The notes: generated by a model from the letters alone, not told the origin. Shown: positions 43,086 through 51,895, numbered from the stretch's first letter. The stretch: DNA of 64,000 nucleotides from Desulfatibacillum aliphaticivorans DSM 15576 (GCF_000429905.1 NZ_AUCT01000001.1:102156-166155), one strand, 5' to 3'. Numbers and translations are program-made.

Positions 43086-44402
43086 ATGCAAGTAACAGTC
43101 GAAGACCTGAGTTCAGTCAAAAAGGTCCTCCATATAGAGGCGCCTGCTGAAGACGTGAAAAAAGCCCTGGACTCCGCTTACGCCGAGTTGAAAAAACAGG
43201 CCAAAGTCAAGGGCTTCAGGCCCGGTAAAGCCCCCCGCTCCGTTTTGGAGCGCCTCTACAAATCCGATGTGGAGTCCGATGTCGCCGGCGAAATCATCAG
43301 CGACGCTTTCCGCGACGCTATCATGGAAACCAAGCTGAAAATCGTAGGCCCCCCGGAAATCGAGCCCCCGGCCATCGTTTCGGACGAGCCCTACAAATTT
43401 GACGCTACCGTGGAAATCTTCCCGGAACTGTCGGACCTGGACCTCAAGGAAATCGAACTCAGCAAGAACATGTACAAGGCGACGGACCAGGAAATTGAAA
43501 ACCAGATCGCCATGATCCGCAAGAACATGTCCAGCCTGGAGACCGAAGAGGAAGACCGTCCCGCCAAGGAAGAAGACTTCGTGCTCATCGATTACGAAGG
43601 CGTCTGCCCGGACGGACAGCCCGACGAACTCCGGTTCACCGAAAACTTCACCATGGAACTGGGAACCGGCCGCATCCTCAAGGATTTCGACGCCCAGATC
43701 GTCGGCATGAAGCGGGACGAAGAAAAGGATTTCGAGATTTCCTTCCCGGAAGACTATTTTAATAAGGAACTGGCCTCCAAACAGGTCAAATTCCACGTCA
43801 AACTCAAGGAAATCCGCAAGCAGATTCTGCCCGAACTGGACGACGAATTCGCCAAGGATCTCGGCGAGTACGAAACCCTGGACCAGTTGAAAGACTCCAT
43901 CCGGGACCACCTGCAGCAAGGCTACGACCGCCGCTCCGAGCAGGAACTGGACGAGCAGGTCTTCCAGGCCCTTTTGGGCAGGGTGGAATTCGAGGTTCCC
44001 GAAACCCTGATCAAGCATGAAACGGCCAGCATGGTCTCCGAAGCGGAAAGAGCCCTCTCCTACCGCGACATGACCTTTGAAGACACCGGGGCCACCAAGG
44101 AAGATATGGAAGAGCGTTACCGCGAACCCGCCGAGCAGCAGGTGCGCCGGTACTTGCTTCTGGATAAAATCGTGGAGCAGGAAAATGTCGAGCTTCCCGA
44201 AGAGGAATTGGAAAACGCCTTCAAGGGCATGGCCGAATCTCTGCGTCAACCGCTTGAAATCGTGAAAAAATATTATGCCTCCGACGCCGAGCAAATGAAC
44301 ATGCTCAGGCAGACCCTCTTGCAGAAGGAAGCCCTGAAGTACGTGAAAAACCTCAATGAAATCAAAGAGGTTGAGCTCGAACTCCAGGAAACGGAAGAAT
44401 AA
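43086..44402 (+). CDS. tig: Trigger factor
   Basis: 438 aa from ATG 43086, which follows AAGGA; conserved residues begin at once (MQVTVEDLSSVKKVLHIEAP). The N-terminal ribosome-binding domain contains the signature loop GFRPGKAPRSVLERLY. The FKBP-type PPIase domain covers about 155-240 (DYEGVCPDGQ, ELGTGRILKDFDAQIVGMK), and a long helical C-terminal domain forms the chaperone arms. It holds nascent chains at the ribosome exit. It is first in the common tig-clpP-clpX-lon cluster. Confidence 0.95.
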   Translation: MQVTVEDLSSVKKVLHIEAPAEDVKKALDSAYAELKKQAKVKGFRPGKAPRSVLERLYKSDVESDVAGEIISDAFRDAIMETKLKIVGPPEIEPPAIVSDEPYKFDATVEIFPELSDLDLKEIELSKNMYKATDQEIENQIAMIRKNMSSLETEEEDRPAKEEDFVLIDYEGVCPDGQPDELRFTENFTMELGTGRILKDFDAQIVGMKRDEEKDFEISFPEDYFNKELASKQVKFHVKLKEIRKQILPELDDEFAKDLGEYETLDQLKDSIRDHLQQGYDRRSEQELDEQVFQALLGRVEFEVPETLIKHETASMVSEAERALSYRDMTFEDTGATKEDMEERYREPAEQQVRRYLLLDKIVEQENVELPEEELENAFKGMAESLRQPLEIVKKYYASDAEQMNMLRQTLLQKEALKYVKNLNEIKEVELELQETEE

Positions 44403-44427
44403 TTCAATTCCGCTCCATCCCTAATTC

Positions 44428-44467
44428 GGCGGGTCCGGACCTTCACGGCCTTGAATCCGGACCCGCC
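44428..44467 (+). terminator. Hairpin after tig
   Basis: GGCGGGTCCGGA pairs perfectly over 12 bp with TCCGGACCCGCC. No T run follows, so it may be a Rho-independent-like pause or 3' stabiliser rather than a full terminator. Confidence 0.5.
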
Positions 44468-44474
44468 ATCCTGC

Positions 44475-44503
44475 TTGACGAAACCGCTTTTCGTTTCTAT
44501 CTT
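44475..44503 (+). promoter_or_regulatory. Promoter of clpP
   Basis: TTGACG, 17 bases, TATCTT. It lies in the tig-clpP gap about 50 bases before the start codon, giving clpP its own transcript. Confidence 0.6.
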
Positions 44504-44553
44504 CTCTATCGAAATTATCTTTTTTCCTGTTCGCCTAATTAAAAGGAGGATGC

Positions 44554-45159
44554 ATGAGTTATATACCTTATGTTGTTGAGCAAACCAGCCGGGGGGAGAG
44601 GACTTACGATATATACTCCCGCCTGCTCAAAGATAGAATCATTTTCCTGGGCACGGAGGTCAACGACGTGGTCGCCAACTCCATCATCGCCCAGCTCCTT
44701 TTTCTGGAGTCCGACGACCCGGAAAAGGACATCAATTTTTACATCAACTCCCCCGGCGGCAGCGTCACCGCCGGCATGGCCATTTACGACACCATGGCCT
44801 ACATCAAGCCGGAAATCACCACCGTATGCATCGGCCAGGCGGCCAGCATGGGCGCCGTGCTTCTGGCGGCGGGCAATCACGGCAAGCGCTATTCCCTGCC
44901 CAACGCGCGCATCCTGATCCATCAACCCATGGGCGGATTCCAGGGCCAGGCGTCCGACATCGCCATCCAGGCCCAGGAAATCCTGCGCATGAAAGAGGCC
45001 CTGAACGAAATCCTGGCCTCCCACACGGGCAAACCCTTGAAGCAGGTTCAGCAGGACACGGACCGGGACTATTTCATGAGCCCCCTGGAAGCCAAGGAAT
45101 ACGGCCTCATCGACCATGTGATCCTGAACCGCGAAGACCTTGATTCCATCGAAGAATAA
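44554..45159 (+). CDS. clpP: ATP-dependent Clp protease proteolytic subunit
   Basis: 201 aa, standard ClpP length. The catalytic triad is Ser98 (GQAASMGA), His123 (ILIHQP) and Asp172 (DRDYFMS). The N-terminal MSYIPYVVEQTSRGERTYDIYSRLL begins close to the mature end, with little or no propeptide. Strong SD AAAGGAGG. It forms the tetradecameric peptidase that works with ClpX, encoded next. Confidence 0.96.
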   Translation: MSYIPYVVEQTSRGERTYDIYSRLLKDRIIFLGTEVNDVVANSIIAQLLFLESDDPEKDINFYINSPGGSVTAGMAIYDTMAYIKPEITTVCIGQAASMGAVLLAAGNHGKRYSLPNARILIHQPMGGFQGQASDIAIQAQEILRMKEALNEILASHTGKPLKQVQQDTDRDYFMSPLEAKEYGLIDHVILNREDLDSIEE

Positions 45160-45180
45160 TTATTCCCAGGATTGAACCCG

Positions 45181-45209
45181 GCCAATCCCCCTTTAAAGGG
45201 GGGATTGGC
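45181..45209. repeat. Palindrome between clpP and clpX
   Basis: GCCAATCCCCC pairs with GGGGGATTGGC over 11 bp around a 7-base loop, extended by outer CCGG/CCGG matches. No T run. Confidence 0.55.
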
Positions 45210-45252
45210 GCCGGGATTGCATGATAATTTGTAAAAATAGTTCCCGGCCAGC

Positions 45253-45281
45253 TTGCCAAGAACTCAAAGCATGGCTATACT
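45253..45281 (+). promoter_or_regulatory. Promoter of clpX
   Basis: TTGCCA, exactly 17 bases, TATACT. Each element is one base off the sigma-70 consensus. About 60-70 bases of leader precede ATG 45350. Confidence 0.65.
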
Positions 45282-45349
45282 TAAAACCAGACTTTTCCGG
45301 TTTTAATTGGCTGGAAATTACGCAAATTCTTTATGGAGATTAGAGAAAT

Positions 45350-46600
45350 ATGAGCAAAAAAGGCGACTCCTCGGATCATCTGCGGTGCTCTTTCTGCGGC
45401 AAAAACCAGGATGAGGTGAAAAAGCTCATTGCCGGACCCGCCGTATACATCTGCGATGAATGCATTGAGTTGTGCAACGAGATTATTGCCGAGGAAACCG
45501 AAAAAGGGGCCGTGGATTCCGAATTCCAGGACATCCCATCCCCCAAAGAAATCAAGGCCATGCTCGACGAATACGTCATCGAGCAGGACCACGCTAAAAA
45601 AGTGTTGTCCGTTGCGGTTTACAATCATTACAAACGCCTTGACACCGCCTTTGACTCCAAGGACGTGGACATTCAAAAAAGCAACGTCCTGCTCATAGGC
45701 CCCACGGGCAGCGGCAAGACCCTTTTGGCCCAGACCCTCGCCAGGTTCCTGGACGTGCCCTTCACCATCGCCGACGCCACGGCCTTGACGGAAGCCGGCT
45801 ACGTGGGCGAGGACGTGGAAAACATCATCCTCTCCCTGCTCCAGAACGCCGATTACGACGTGGAACGGGCCAAACGCGGCATTGTGTACATCGACGAAAT
45901 CGATAAAATCGCCCGCAAGTCCGACAACCCCTCCATCACCCGGGACGTCTCCGGCGAAGGGGTCCAGCAGGCCTTGCTGAAAATCGTGGAAGGCACCACG
46001 GCCAGCGTTCCTCCCAAGGGCGGACGCAAGCACCCGCAACAGGATTTCGTCAAGGTGGACACCTCCAACATCCTGTTCATCTGCGGCGGCGCCTTCAACG
46101 GCCTGGCCGAGCTGATTCAACGCAGGCAGGGCGAAAAAGTCATGGGCTTCGGCGCCAAGGTGCAAACCAAAACCGACATGAAGATCGGCGACCTGCTGGT
46201 TCAGACCCGGCCGGAAGACCTGTTGAAGTTCGGGCTCATCCCCGAATTCGTCGGCCGCTTGCCGGTCATCGCCACCCTGGGCGAGCTGGGCGAGGAAAGC
46301 CTGGTCAGAATTTTGACGGAGCCCAAAAACGCCCTGGTCAAGCAGTTCCAGAAACTCTTTGAAATGGAAGGCGTCAAACTTCGCTTCACGGACAGCGCCC
46401 TTTCCGCCATCGCCAAAGGCGCCTTGGATCGCAAATCAGGCGCCAGGGGCCTGCGAGCTATCGTGGAAAAGGCCATGCTGGATATCCAGTACGAGATTCC
46501 TTCCATGGAAAACGTCAAGGAATGCGTCATAGGGGAAGAGGTGGTCATGCACGGCGAAGACCCCATCCTCCTTTTTGAACCCAGTAAAAAGAAAGCCTGA
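45350..46600 (+). CDS. clpX: ATP-dependent Clp protease ATP-binding subunit ClpX
   Basis: 416 aa. The N-terminal zinc-binding domain has Cys13, Cys16, Cys35 and Cys38 (RCSFCGK ... YICDECIELC). Walker A is GPTGSGKTL at about 117, Walker B is GIVYIDEIDKI, the pore loop is GYVGEDV, and the RKH-region and sensor motifs follow (SGARGLRAIVE). The IGF-type ClpP-docking region appears around QRRQGEKVMGFGAK. It unfolds tagged proteins and feeds them to ClpP. The next gene, lon, starts within 80 bases. Confidence 0.96.
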   Translation: MSKKGDSSDHLRCSFCGKNQDEVKKLIAGPAVYICDECIELCNEIIAEETEKGAVDSEFQDIPSPKEIKAMLDEYVIEQDHAKKVLSVAVYNHYKRLDTAFDSKDVDIQKSNVLLIGPTGSGKTLLAQTLARFLDVPFTIADATALTEAGYVGEDVENIILSLLQNADYDVERAKRGIVYIDEIDKIARKSDNPSITRDVSGEGVQQALLKIVEGTTASVPPKGGRKHPQQDFVKVDTSNILFICGGAFNGLAELIQRRQGEKVMGFGAKVQTKTDMKIGDLLVQTRPEDLLKFGLIPEFVGRLPVIATLGELGEESLVRILTEPKNALVKQFQKLFEMEGVKLRFTDSALSAIAKGALDRKSGARGLRAIVEKAMLDIQYEIPSMENVKECVIGEEVVMHGEDPILLFEPSKKKA

Positions 46601-46678
46601 TAAAACTGACGGAAATAAAACTTTATGTTCAGCATATCCAAGCTCAAAAAGAGCCAGGAAGATGAAGGAGTTCCCCGC

Positions 46679-49075
46679 ATGAATCTTCCCCTGTTGCCCC
46701 TGAGGGACATAGTCGTGTTCCCCCATATGGTGGTGCCCCTGTTCGTGGGCCGGGACCAGTCCATAAACGCCCTGTCCGAAGCCATGGCCAAGGATAAAAG
46801 CGTTTTCCTGGTCACCCAGAAAAACGCCTCCGTGGACAACCCGGAGGAAAAAGACCTGCACAGAGTGGGCGCCGTGGGAACCGTTCTCCAATTGCTGCGC
46901 CTGCCCGACGGCACGGTCAAAGCCCTGGTGGAAGGCAAGTCCCGGGCGAAAATCACCGAGTTCATCCGCTCCGAAAGCCACTTCAGGGTGGAACTGGAGC
47001 CCTTGGCCGAACCCGATGTGCAGCAGACCGAGGCGGAAGCCATGGTCCGCACCATTTTGGAGACGTTCAAGTCGTACGCCAAGGTCAACAAGAACATTCC
47101 CAAAGACCTGATGAACAGCCTCAAGGCCATCACGGACCCGTCCCAACTGGCCGACACCGTGGCTTCCCACTTCCAGTTCAAGATTGAGGACAAGCAAAGC
47201 CTCCTGGAAGCCATATCGCCCGTTGAGCGCCTGACCCTTTTGCTTCAGTTCATGAAGACCGAAATCGCCATCAACGAGATGGAATTCCGGATCAAGGGCC
47301 GGGTCAAAACCCAGATGGAAAAGACCCAGAGGCAATACTACCTCAACGAGCAGATGCGGGCCATCCGCAAGGAGATGGGCTCGGATGACGAGCAGGCCGG
47401 CGAACTGGACGAGCTGGAAAGGCGCATCAAGAAAAAACGCATGCCCAAGGAAGCCGCCAACCGGGTGCGCCAGGAGTTCAAAAAGCTCAAGCTCATGAGC
47501 CCCATGTCCGCCGAAGCCACCGTGGTCAGAAACTACATCGACTGGTTCCTGGCCCTGCCCTGGTACGAACGCGCCAAGATTCGCACCGACGTGACCGAGG
47601 CCGAAAACATCCTGGATCAGGACCACTACGGCCTGGAAAAGCCCAAGGAGCGCATCCTGGAATACCTGGCCGTCCAGGCTTTGGTGAAAAAAATCCGCGG
47701 CCCCATCCTGTGCCTTGTGGGCCCCCCCGGCGTGGGCAAGACATCCCTTGCCAAGTCCGTGGCCCGGGCCACTAACAGGAAATTCGTGCGCCTCTCTTTG
47801 GGCGGCGTGCGGGACGAAGCGGAAATCCGCGGCCACAGGCGCACCTATATCGGCGCCCTGCCCGGCAAGGTCATCCAGTCCCTTAAAAAGGTGGGGGTGA
47901 ACAACCCCGTGTTCTGCCTGGACGAAGTGGACAAAATGAGCATGGACTTCCGGGGCGATCCCTCGGCGGCCCTCCTGGAAGTCCTGGACCCGGAACAGAA
48001 CTCGTCCTTTAACGATCACTATATGGACGTGGACTACGACCTGTCCGACATCCTGTTCATCACCACGGCCAACACCTTGCCGGACATCCCCCTGCCCCTC
48101 CAGGACAGGATGGAGATCATCCGGATTCCAGGGTATACGGAGCTGGAAAAATTCCATATCGCCCGGGGCTACCTCATCCCCAAGCAGCTGAAGGTGAACG
48201 GCCTCAACGACGAAATGGTGACTATCTCCGATAACGCCGTGTACACCATCATTCGCGGATACACCCGGGAAGCCGGCGTCCGCAACCTGGAGCGGGAAAT
48301 CGCCTCGATTTGCCGCAAGGTGGCGCGCATCATCGTCAAGGATCAACCCGAAGGCCCGGTGCGGGTCACGGCCCAGAGCGTTGGCAAGCACCTGGGGCCC
48401 GAACGGTTCCGCCACGGTCAGATTGAACTGGAAGACCGCATCGGCCTGGTCACGGGCCTCGCCTGGACCCAGGTGGGCGGCGAAATCCTGGCCGTGGAAA
48501 CCGTCACCATGCCCGGCAAGGGCGAGCTCATCGTCACCGGGAAGCTCGGCGACGTCATGAAGGAATCCGCCCGGGCGGCGGTCAGCTATGTGCGCTCCCG
48601 CACTCCCAGGCTGTGCATCGATCCCGAGTTCCATAAAAAAATGGACATCCACATCCACATCCCGGAAGGCGCCATCCCCAAGGACGGCCCCAGCGCCGGA
48701 ATCACCATGTGCACCTCCATCGTGAGCGTGCTCACGGGCAGAAAGGTCCACCGCGACCTGGCCATGACCGGGGAAATCACCCTCCGGGGCAGAATCCTGC
48801 CCATCGGCGGGCTTAAGGAGAAAATCCTGGCCGCCCACCGGGCCGGCATCAAGGCCATCCTCATTCCCGAGGAAAACGAAAAGGACCTGGCCGACATCCC
48901 GGCTCGCGTTTTAAAGGCCGTCAAGGTCACGCCCGTGGGTCATATGGATCAGGTTCTGGAGCACGCCCTGGTGCTCAAGGAAGGCGAAGTCCTGTTCAAC
49001 GAGGACGCCGACCTGCCCATGGGATGCGTGGTCCCCAACGGGGTGGAAAATCCGCCTGAAATGCAGATAAACTAG
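46679..49075 (+). CDS. lon: Lon protease (LonA type)
   Basis: 798 aa from ATG 46679, selected because AAGGAG lies 8 bases upstream; conserved Lon sequence starts at once (LPLLPLRDIVVFPHMVVPLFVGR). An earlier in-frame ATG at 46625 would add 18 charged residues but lacks a clear ribosome site. The substrate-binding N-domain, coiled region and AAA module follow, with Walker A GPPGVGKTSLAKSV and Walker B VFCLDEVDKM. The protease domain has the Ser/Lys dyad: Ser in PKDGPSAG (about 672) and Lys in GGLKEKIL (about 715). It degrades misfolded and short-lived regulators. Confidence 0.95.
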   Translation: MNLPLLPLRDIVVFPHMVVPLFVGRDQSINALSEAMAKDKSVFLVTQKNASVDNPEEKDLHRVGAVGTVLQLLRLPDGTVKALVEGKSRAKITEFIRSESHFRVELEPLAEPDVQQTEAEAMVRTILETFKSYAKVNKNIPKDLMNSLKAITDPSQLADTVASHFQFKIEDKQSLLEAISPVERLTLLLQFMKTEIAINEMEFRIKGRVKTQMEKTQRQYYLNEQMRAIRKEMGSDDEQAGELDELERRIKKKRMPKEAANRVRQEFKKLKLMSPMSAEATVVRNYIDWFLALPWYERAKIRTDVTEAENILDQDHYGLEKPKERILEYLAVQALVKKIRGPILCLVGPPGVGKTSLAKSVARATNRKFVRLSLGGVRDEAEIRGHRRTYIGALPGKVIQSLKKVGVNNPVFCLDEVDKMSMDFRGDPSAALLEVLDPEQNSSFNDHYMDVDYDLSDILFITTANTLPDIPLPLQDRMEIIRIPGYTELEKFHIARGYLIPKQLKVNGLNDEMVTISDNAVYTIIRGYTREAGVRNLEREIASICRKVARIIVKDQPEGPVRVTAQSVGKHLGPERFRHGQIELEDRIGLVTGLAWTQVGGEILAVETVTMPGKGELIVTGKLGDVMKESARAAVSYVRSRTPRLCIDPEFHKKMDIHIHIPEGAIPKDGPSAGITMCTSIVSVLTGRKVHRDLAMTGEITLRGRILPIGGLKEKILAAHRAGIKAILIPEENEKDLADIPARVLKAVKVTPVGHMDQVLEHALVLKEGEVLFNEDADLPMGCVVPNGVENPPEMQIN

Positions 49076-49091
49076 TGAAATTTCCGGGCCG

Positions 49092-49119
49092 GCGTTTGCG
49101 CACAAACCCGCGCAAACGC
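49092..49119 (+). terminator. Hairpin after lon
   Basis: GCGTTTGCGC and GCGCAAACGC form a perfect 10-bp stem around an 8-base loop shortly after the lon stop. No strong T run follows. Confidence 0.5.
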
Positions 49120-49167
49120 TGGCTCTAACAAAAGTTAAAAAAAAGTGTGACCGGGTTGTTTAATTGC

Positions 49168-49196
49168 TTGACATCCAAAGGCGGAATTGATACTTA
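49168..49196 (+). promoter_or_regulatory. Promoter of the tRNA-Val/tRNA-Asp unit
   Basis: Perfect TTGACA at 49168 with a -10-like GATACTTA at 49189-49196, about 80 bases ahead of tRNA-Val. Confidence 0.5.
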
Positions 49197-49272
49197 ACGA
49201 GCGCCTTTAGGAAGGGTTTCACCTGAAACAAAGCAACACAAAGAAACCCGGTTTTAGGAGCTTTCAACGCTC

Positions 49273-49348
49273 GGGCGGGTAGCTCAGTTGGGAGAGCACC
49301 GGCCTTACAAGCCGGGGGTCACAGGTTCAAGCCCTGTTCCGCCTACCA
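49273..49348 (+). tRNA. tRNA-Val (anticodon TAC)
   Basis: 76 bases. Acceptor GGGCGGG/TCCGCCT, D-arm AGCTCAGTTGGGAGAGC, anticodon stem CCGGC/GCCGG with loop CTTACAA (TAC), T-arm GGTTCAAGCC, encoded CCA. One base separates it from tRNA-Asp. Confidence 0.95.
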
Positions 49349-49349
49349 C

Positions 49350-49428
49350 GGGGGCGTAGTTCAGCTTTGGTTAGAACGCTGGCCTGTCAAGCCAGAGGTC
49401 GCGAGTTCAAGTCTCGTCGTCCCCGCCA
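49350..49428 (+). tRNA. tRNA-Asp (anticodon GTC), integration target
   Basis: 79 bases. Acceptor GGGGGCG/CGTCCCC (one G-T), anticodon stem CTGGC/GCCAG with loop CTGTCAA (GTC), T-arm GAGTTCAAGTCTC, discriminator G, encoded CCA. Its 3' half is repeated exactly at 57599-57649, marking it as the attachment site of the element that follows. The tRNA stays intact. Confidence 0.96.
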
Positions 49429-49430
49429 CT
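49380..49430. repeat. attL core, 51-bp direct repeat
   Basis: From the anticodon stem to CCA and two further bases of tRNA-Asp. Identical to 57599-57649. Confidence 0.92.
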
Positions 49431-49440
49431 AAGAAAATCA

Positions 49441-49475
49441 AGGGGTTAGCCGATTTCGGTTAACCCCTTTTTTCT
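49441..49475 (+). terminator. tRNA-Asp terminator supplied by the element
   Basis: AGGGGTTAGCC-GATTTC-GGTTAACCCCT (one side bulge) followed by TTTTTTC, immediately inside the left end of the element. Confidence 0.8.
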
Positions 49476-49490
49476 TGCCTAAAAGCAGTG

Positions 49491-49614
49491 CTCCCAGCAC
49501 TATTCCCAGCACCCAGCATCAAAATCAAAGTAAATGGAAGGAAAGCAGCCCTCTTGCCGGATTTTTTCCAGGGCAGGAAGGAAGATCCCTTTTTGCCGTG
49601 CTGGGAGTGCTGGG
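49491..49614. promoter_or_regulatory. Left integrase arm-type sites (putative)
   Basis: CCCAGCA occurs at 49493, 49505 and 49512, and inverted (TGCTGGG) at 49599 and 49608. The first two are 12 bases apart, the same spacing as the pair at the right end (57465, 57477). The rest of 49475-49873 has no supported gene. Confidence 0.55.
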
Positions 49615-49873
49615 AATTAAATCATAGGCCGCTCTGTGGGGTAAGGTGTTGGGTAACCCGGAGTCCCTCAAGGCCCCGGAAAACAAAACGCCCCAGGCCA
49701 TAACTGACCTGAGGCGTAATTTCCGGGTCAAAGGATGTTAATGGTCACCACAACCCTGAACAAACCCTCTGAGTTTTCCCGATTCATAACCATCTGTTGA
49801 TATATAGTTACCTTGAGTTACCTTGACGTGTCAAGAAATTTGCTATGATAATGCCCCACTTGATAGGTCAGTC

Positions 49874-50161
49874 TTAAGCCTGGACGGCTTCCAGTTGCCT
49901 TTTAAGGTCTTCAATTTCGTTGGCCATGTCTTGTGATTCCTGAATCCAGGCCGTAGAAAATTTTTGAAGATCCCTTAAAACTTCATGAAAGATGTATTCA
50001 ATACCAAACCATGCTTCACGCGTGAGATTTGGCATTGGTTCCGTCTCTATGTGAAGAATATCTTTTAGTAGGGCTATTCTGCACCTCATTTCGATTAAAA
50101 ACCCCTCCATATTAGTATGATCAAAATCCGTAAGGTTTACTTCTGCTTCGGGTTTGTACAT
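49874..50161 (-). CDS. Hypothetical protein at the left end of the element
   Basis: 95 aa from ATG 50161, which has GGAGG 8 bases upstream. A longer in-frame reading from 50302 crosses an 11-bp inverted repeat and is unlikely. Acidic and mostly helical (NMEGFLIEMRCRIALLKDILHIE ... IEDLKRQLEAVQA), soluble, with a coiled-coil-like C-terminus. No family recognised. The only minus-strand gene left of the membrane-protein pair. Confidence 0.65.
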   Translation of the reverse strand: MYKPEAEVNLTDFDHTNMEGFLIEMRCRIALLKDILHIETEPMPNLTREAWFGIEYIFHEVLRDLQKFSTAWIQESQDMANEIEDLKRQLEAVQA

Positions 50162-50190
50162 GGTAGATCCTCCCCTCTTCAAAAAGAAAA

Positions 50191-50256
50191 CGCGCATGGT
50201 GCTGTCAGGTTCAAAAAGAAACCCCCGGGCGTTGCCGCTACCGGACACCATGCGCG
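50191..50256. repeat. Inverted repeat upstream of the left-end gene
   Basis: CGCGCATGGTG (50191-50201) and CACCATGCGCG (50246-50256), perfect 11-bp arms 44 bases apart, in the leader of the gene at 49874-50161. Could form a 5' UTR hairpin or bind a regulator. Confidence 0.5.
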
Positions 50257-50447
50257 CTCTATTTCTGTAAGGTGTGCTGTTGTGGTGGCCCACAAACAAC
50301 AATCCCGCCTTTCCGGTGCGGGGTCCGCTTTTTGATTTGACGGCCTCAGAATAGGCCAGCCGCGCACCCGTGTCAAGTTATATCTTGATCTAAAGATTAC
50401 CATTGTGTTAACCATAGTTACCGCAAACTAAAAGAGGCATAGACGCC

Positions 50448-50756
50448 ATGCTTATCTCTAAAATTGTCTCCATACTAATGCTTTTATGGGCTCTTTATCC
50501 TGAAAACCCTTATGGGTATTATGTTTTTCTCCGGATTGTCCTTTTCATCATTTGCATTTTTTTTGTGATCGATGCGAAAGAAAAGCAGAATACTCCCATG
50601 GCCGTTGCTTTTGGCATCACAGGCATTATTTACAACCCGGTAATGTCAATCCACCTAACCAGGGAAATATGGTCTGTGATTAATGTATTGACTGTCTTTC
50701 TGTTCGGTTTTGAAGGCCTCCTTTTTAGAAAGTTCAATGAGAAAACTGATCGATAA
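50448..50756 (+). CDS. Small membrane protein, DUF6804-like
   Basis: 102 aa with about four hydrophobic helices (ISKIVSILMLLWALY, YVFLRIVLFIICIFFVID, MAVAFGITGIIYNPV, WSVINVLTVFLFGFEGLLF). The order and the PYGYYVFLRI segment resemble the DUF6804 membrane family as I remember it; not verified. Markedly AT-rich compared with the surrounding chromosome. It starts a plus-strand pair within an otherwise minus-strand element, the usual position of accessory cargo. Function unknown. Confidence 0.68.
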   Translation: MLISKIVSILMLLWALYPENPYGYYVFLRIVLFIICIFFVIDAKEKQNTPMAVAFGITGIIYNPVMSIHLTREIWSVINVLTVFLFGFEGLLFRKFNEKTDR

Positions 50757-50771
50757 GAAAAGGGTGATTTT

Positions 50772-51050
50772 ATGAAAAAACTATTTTCGCTTAAGGACCT
50801 TAATAGTGATGATCTATTAGGGCTTTTTATAGTTTTTGGAATACCTATTTTAGGCTTTCTTGCTGTATTTATTGCTGCCGGGAAACCATTGCTTTTTTTC
50901 CTTTTTATTGCTGAGACAGCCTTGCTTTTAACAGCCATTTTTGGTGGTATATATTTATTCTTTAAAATCATTAGAAACATAAGAAAAAAATATAACTCAC
51001 CGACCCCAACAGCCAAAACCTCAACAGGGAATAGCCGCCCCTCAACTTAG
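50772..51050 (+). CDS. Small AT-rich membrane protein
   Basis: 92 aa. Two to three hydrophobic helices (LLGLFIVFGIPILGFLAVFIAAG, LLFFLFIAETALLLTAIFGGIYLFF) and a basic/Thr-Pro-rich C-terminal tail (KIIRNIRKKYNSPTPTAKTSTG). Fifteen bases after the preceding membrane protein and probably in the same transcript. No family recognised. The 270 bases that follow (51051-51322) show no gene. Confidence 0.62.
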   Translation: MKKLFSLKDLNSDDLLGLFIVFGIPILGFLAVFIAAGKPLLFFLFIAETALLLTAIFGGIYLFFKIIRNIRKKYNSPTPTAKTSTGNSRPST

Positions 51051-51322
51051 GTTTTCTTAGGTCCTTTGCCCGGCAAGAATGAAAAAGTACAGGGGGCCTT
51101 TTGCGCCTGGAAGCCATGCAAAAACATGCAAGAGACAATTTGTTTTTAGGCCCACCTGCAATTGGTTAAAAAATCAATTAATATTTCAGCCTCTTATATG
51201 AAATCTATTGATTTTTTCAATATTAGATATTTGTTCCTGTTTGGTATCCGTTTGATATGTGTTTTTCTACCGGCACGGGAAAGGGGTTCCTCCGCCTTGT
51301 CCCCCCTTTATTCCCGCCCTGG

Positions 51323-51895
51323 CTATTCCCCTTTGAAAAGGTCCTGGAACCAGTCCTGCTCAAACACGAAGCTGGCCGCGTTGGTTACGCCCGTCATCAG
51401 GTAGCCGCTGGCCCGGTCGCTGGCCGCGCTCTCGATTGCGTAAGCCTGGGCCGCAGCGTCTGCAAGCCCTGCGTCTGCCATCATTTCATACCGTTTGGCA
51501 AGGGCAAGCTGCCGGTCCCGTGTTTTCAGGCCGTTGTATTTGGTCAATTCGGTATCTGTGGCCGCGTCCACGGCTGTTTGCGCCATGACCTCCAATGGAG
51601 TGCCCGTGTTAACCATCACGCCGCTTTTGGCAAACCGGGCTTTTTGCTGGCCTAAAATTTTGTCCATGGTTTTGGCCGACAACTCTACGGCAACGGATGT
51701 TTGAAATACCGCTTCCTTGGCGTCTTCCCGGGCCACTTCGGCATCGTACCGGCTGATTTCCGCGTTTGCCTCTGCCGCCTGCACAATAGCCGCGGCCTGG
51801 GCCTTGCCTGCCGACTCTGCCGCTCCCCCGGCCATTAAAGAGCTAAACAAGCCAAGGCCCTGGCCGATTAAACTAATCGCTTCTCCAAATGCCAT
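51323..51895 (-). CDS. Phage internal virion protein-like
   Basis: 190 aa. An N-terminal glycine/alanine-rich hydrophobic helix (GEAISLIGQGLGLFSSLMAGGAA) is followed by a long Ala-rich helical region (AQAAAIVQAAEANAEISRYDAEVAREDAKEA) and a C-terminal part with RFAKSGVMVNTGTPLEVMAQ and WFQDLF. This pattern, including the KSGV(x)xxGTPLxVM segment, is typical of podovirus-type internal virion/ejection proteins. It is the only recognisable structural gene in the element. Its start lies 2 bases from the primase stop, so it shares the replication transcript. Confidence 0.7.
   Translation of the reverse strand: MAFGEAISLIGQGLGLFSSLMAGGAAESAGKAQAAAIVQAAEANAEISRYDAEVAREDAKEAVFQTSVAVELSAKTMDKILGQQKARFAKSGVMVNTGTPLEVMAQTAVDAATDTELTKYNGLKTRDRQLALAKRYEMMADAGLADAAAQAYAIESAASDRASGYLMTGVTNAASFVFEQDWFQDLFKGE

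Noticed and set aside
46436..48838. 800-codon open frame antisense to lon and clpX
   Set aside because: Amino-acid content (His, Gly, Asp, Phe rich) is the mirror of a GC-biased third position; lon on the other strand has full family motifs.
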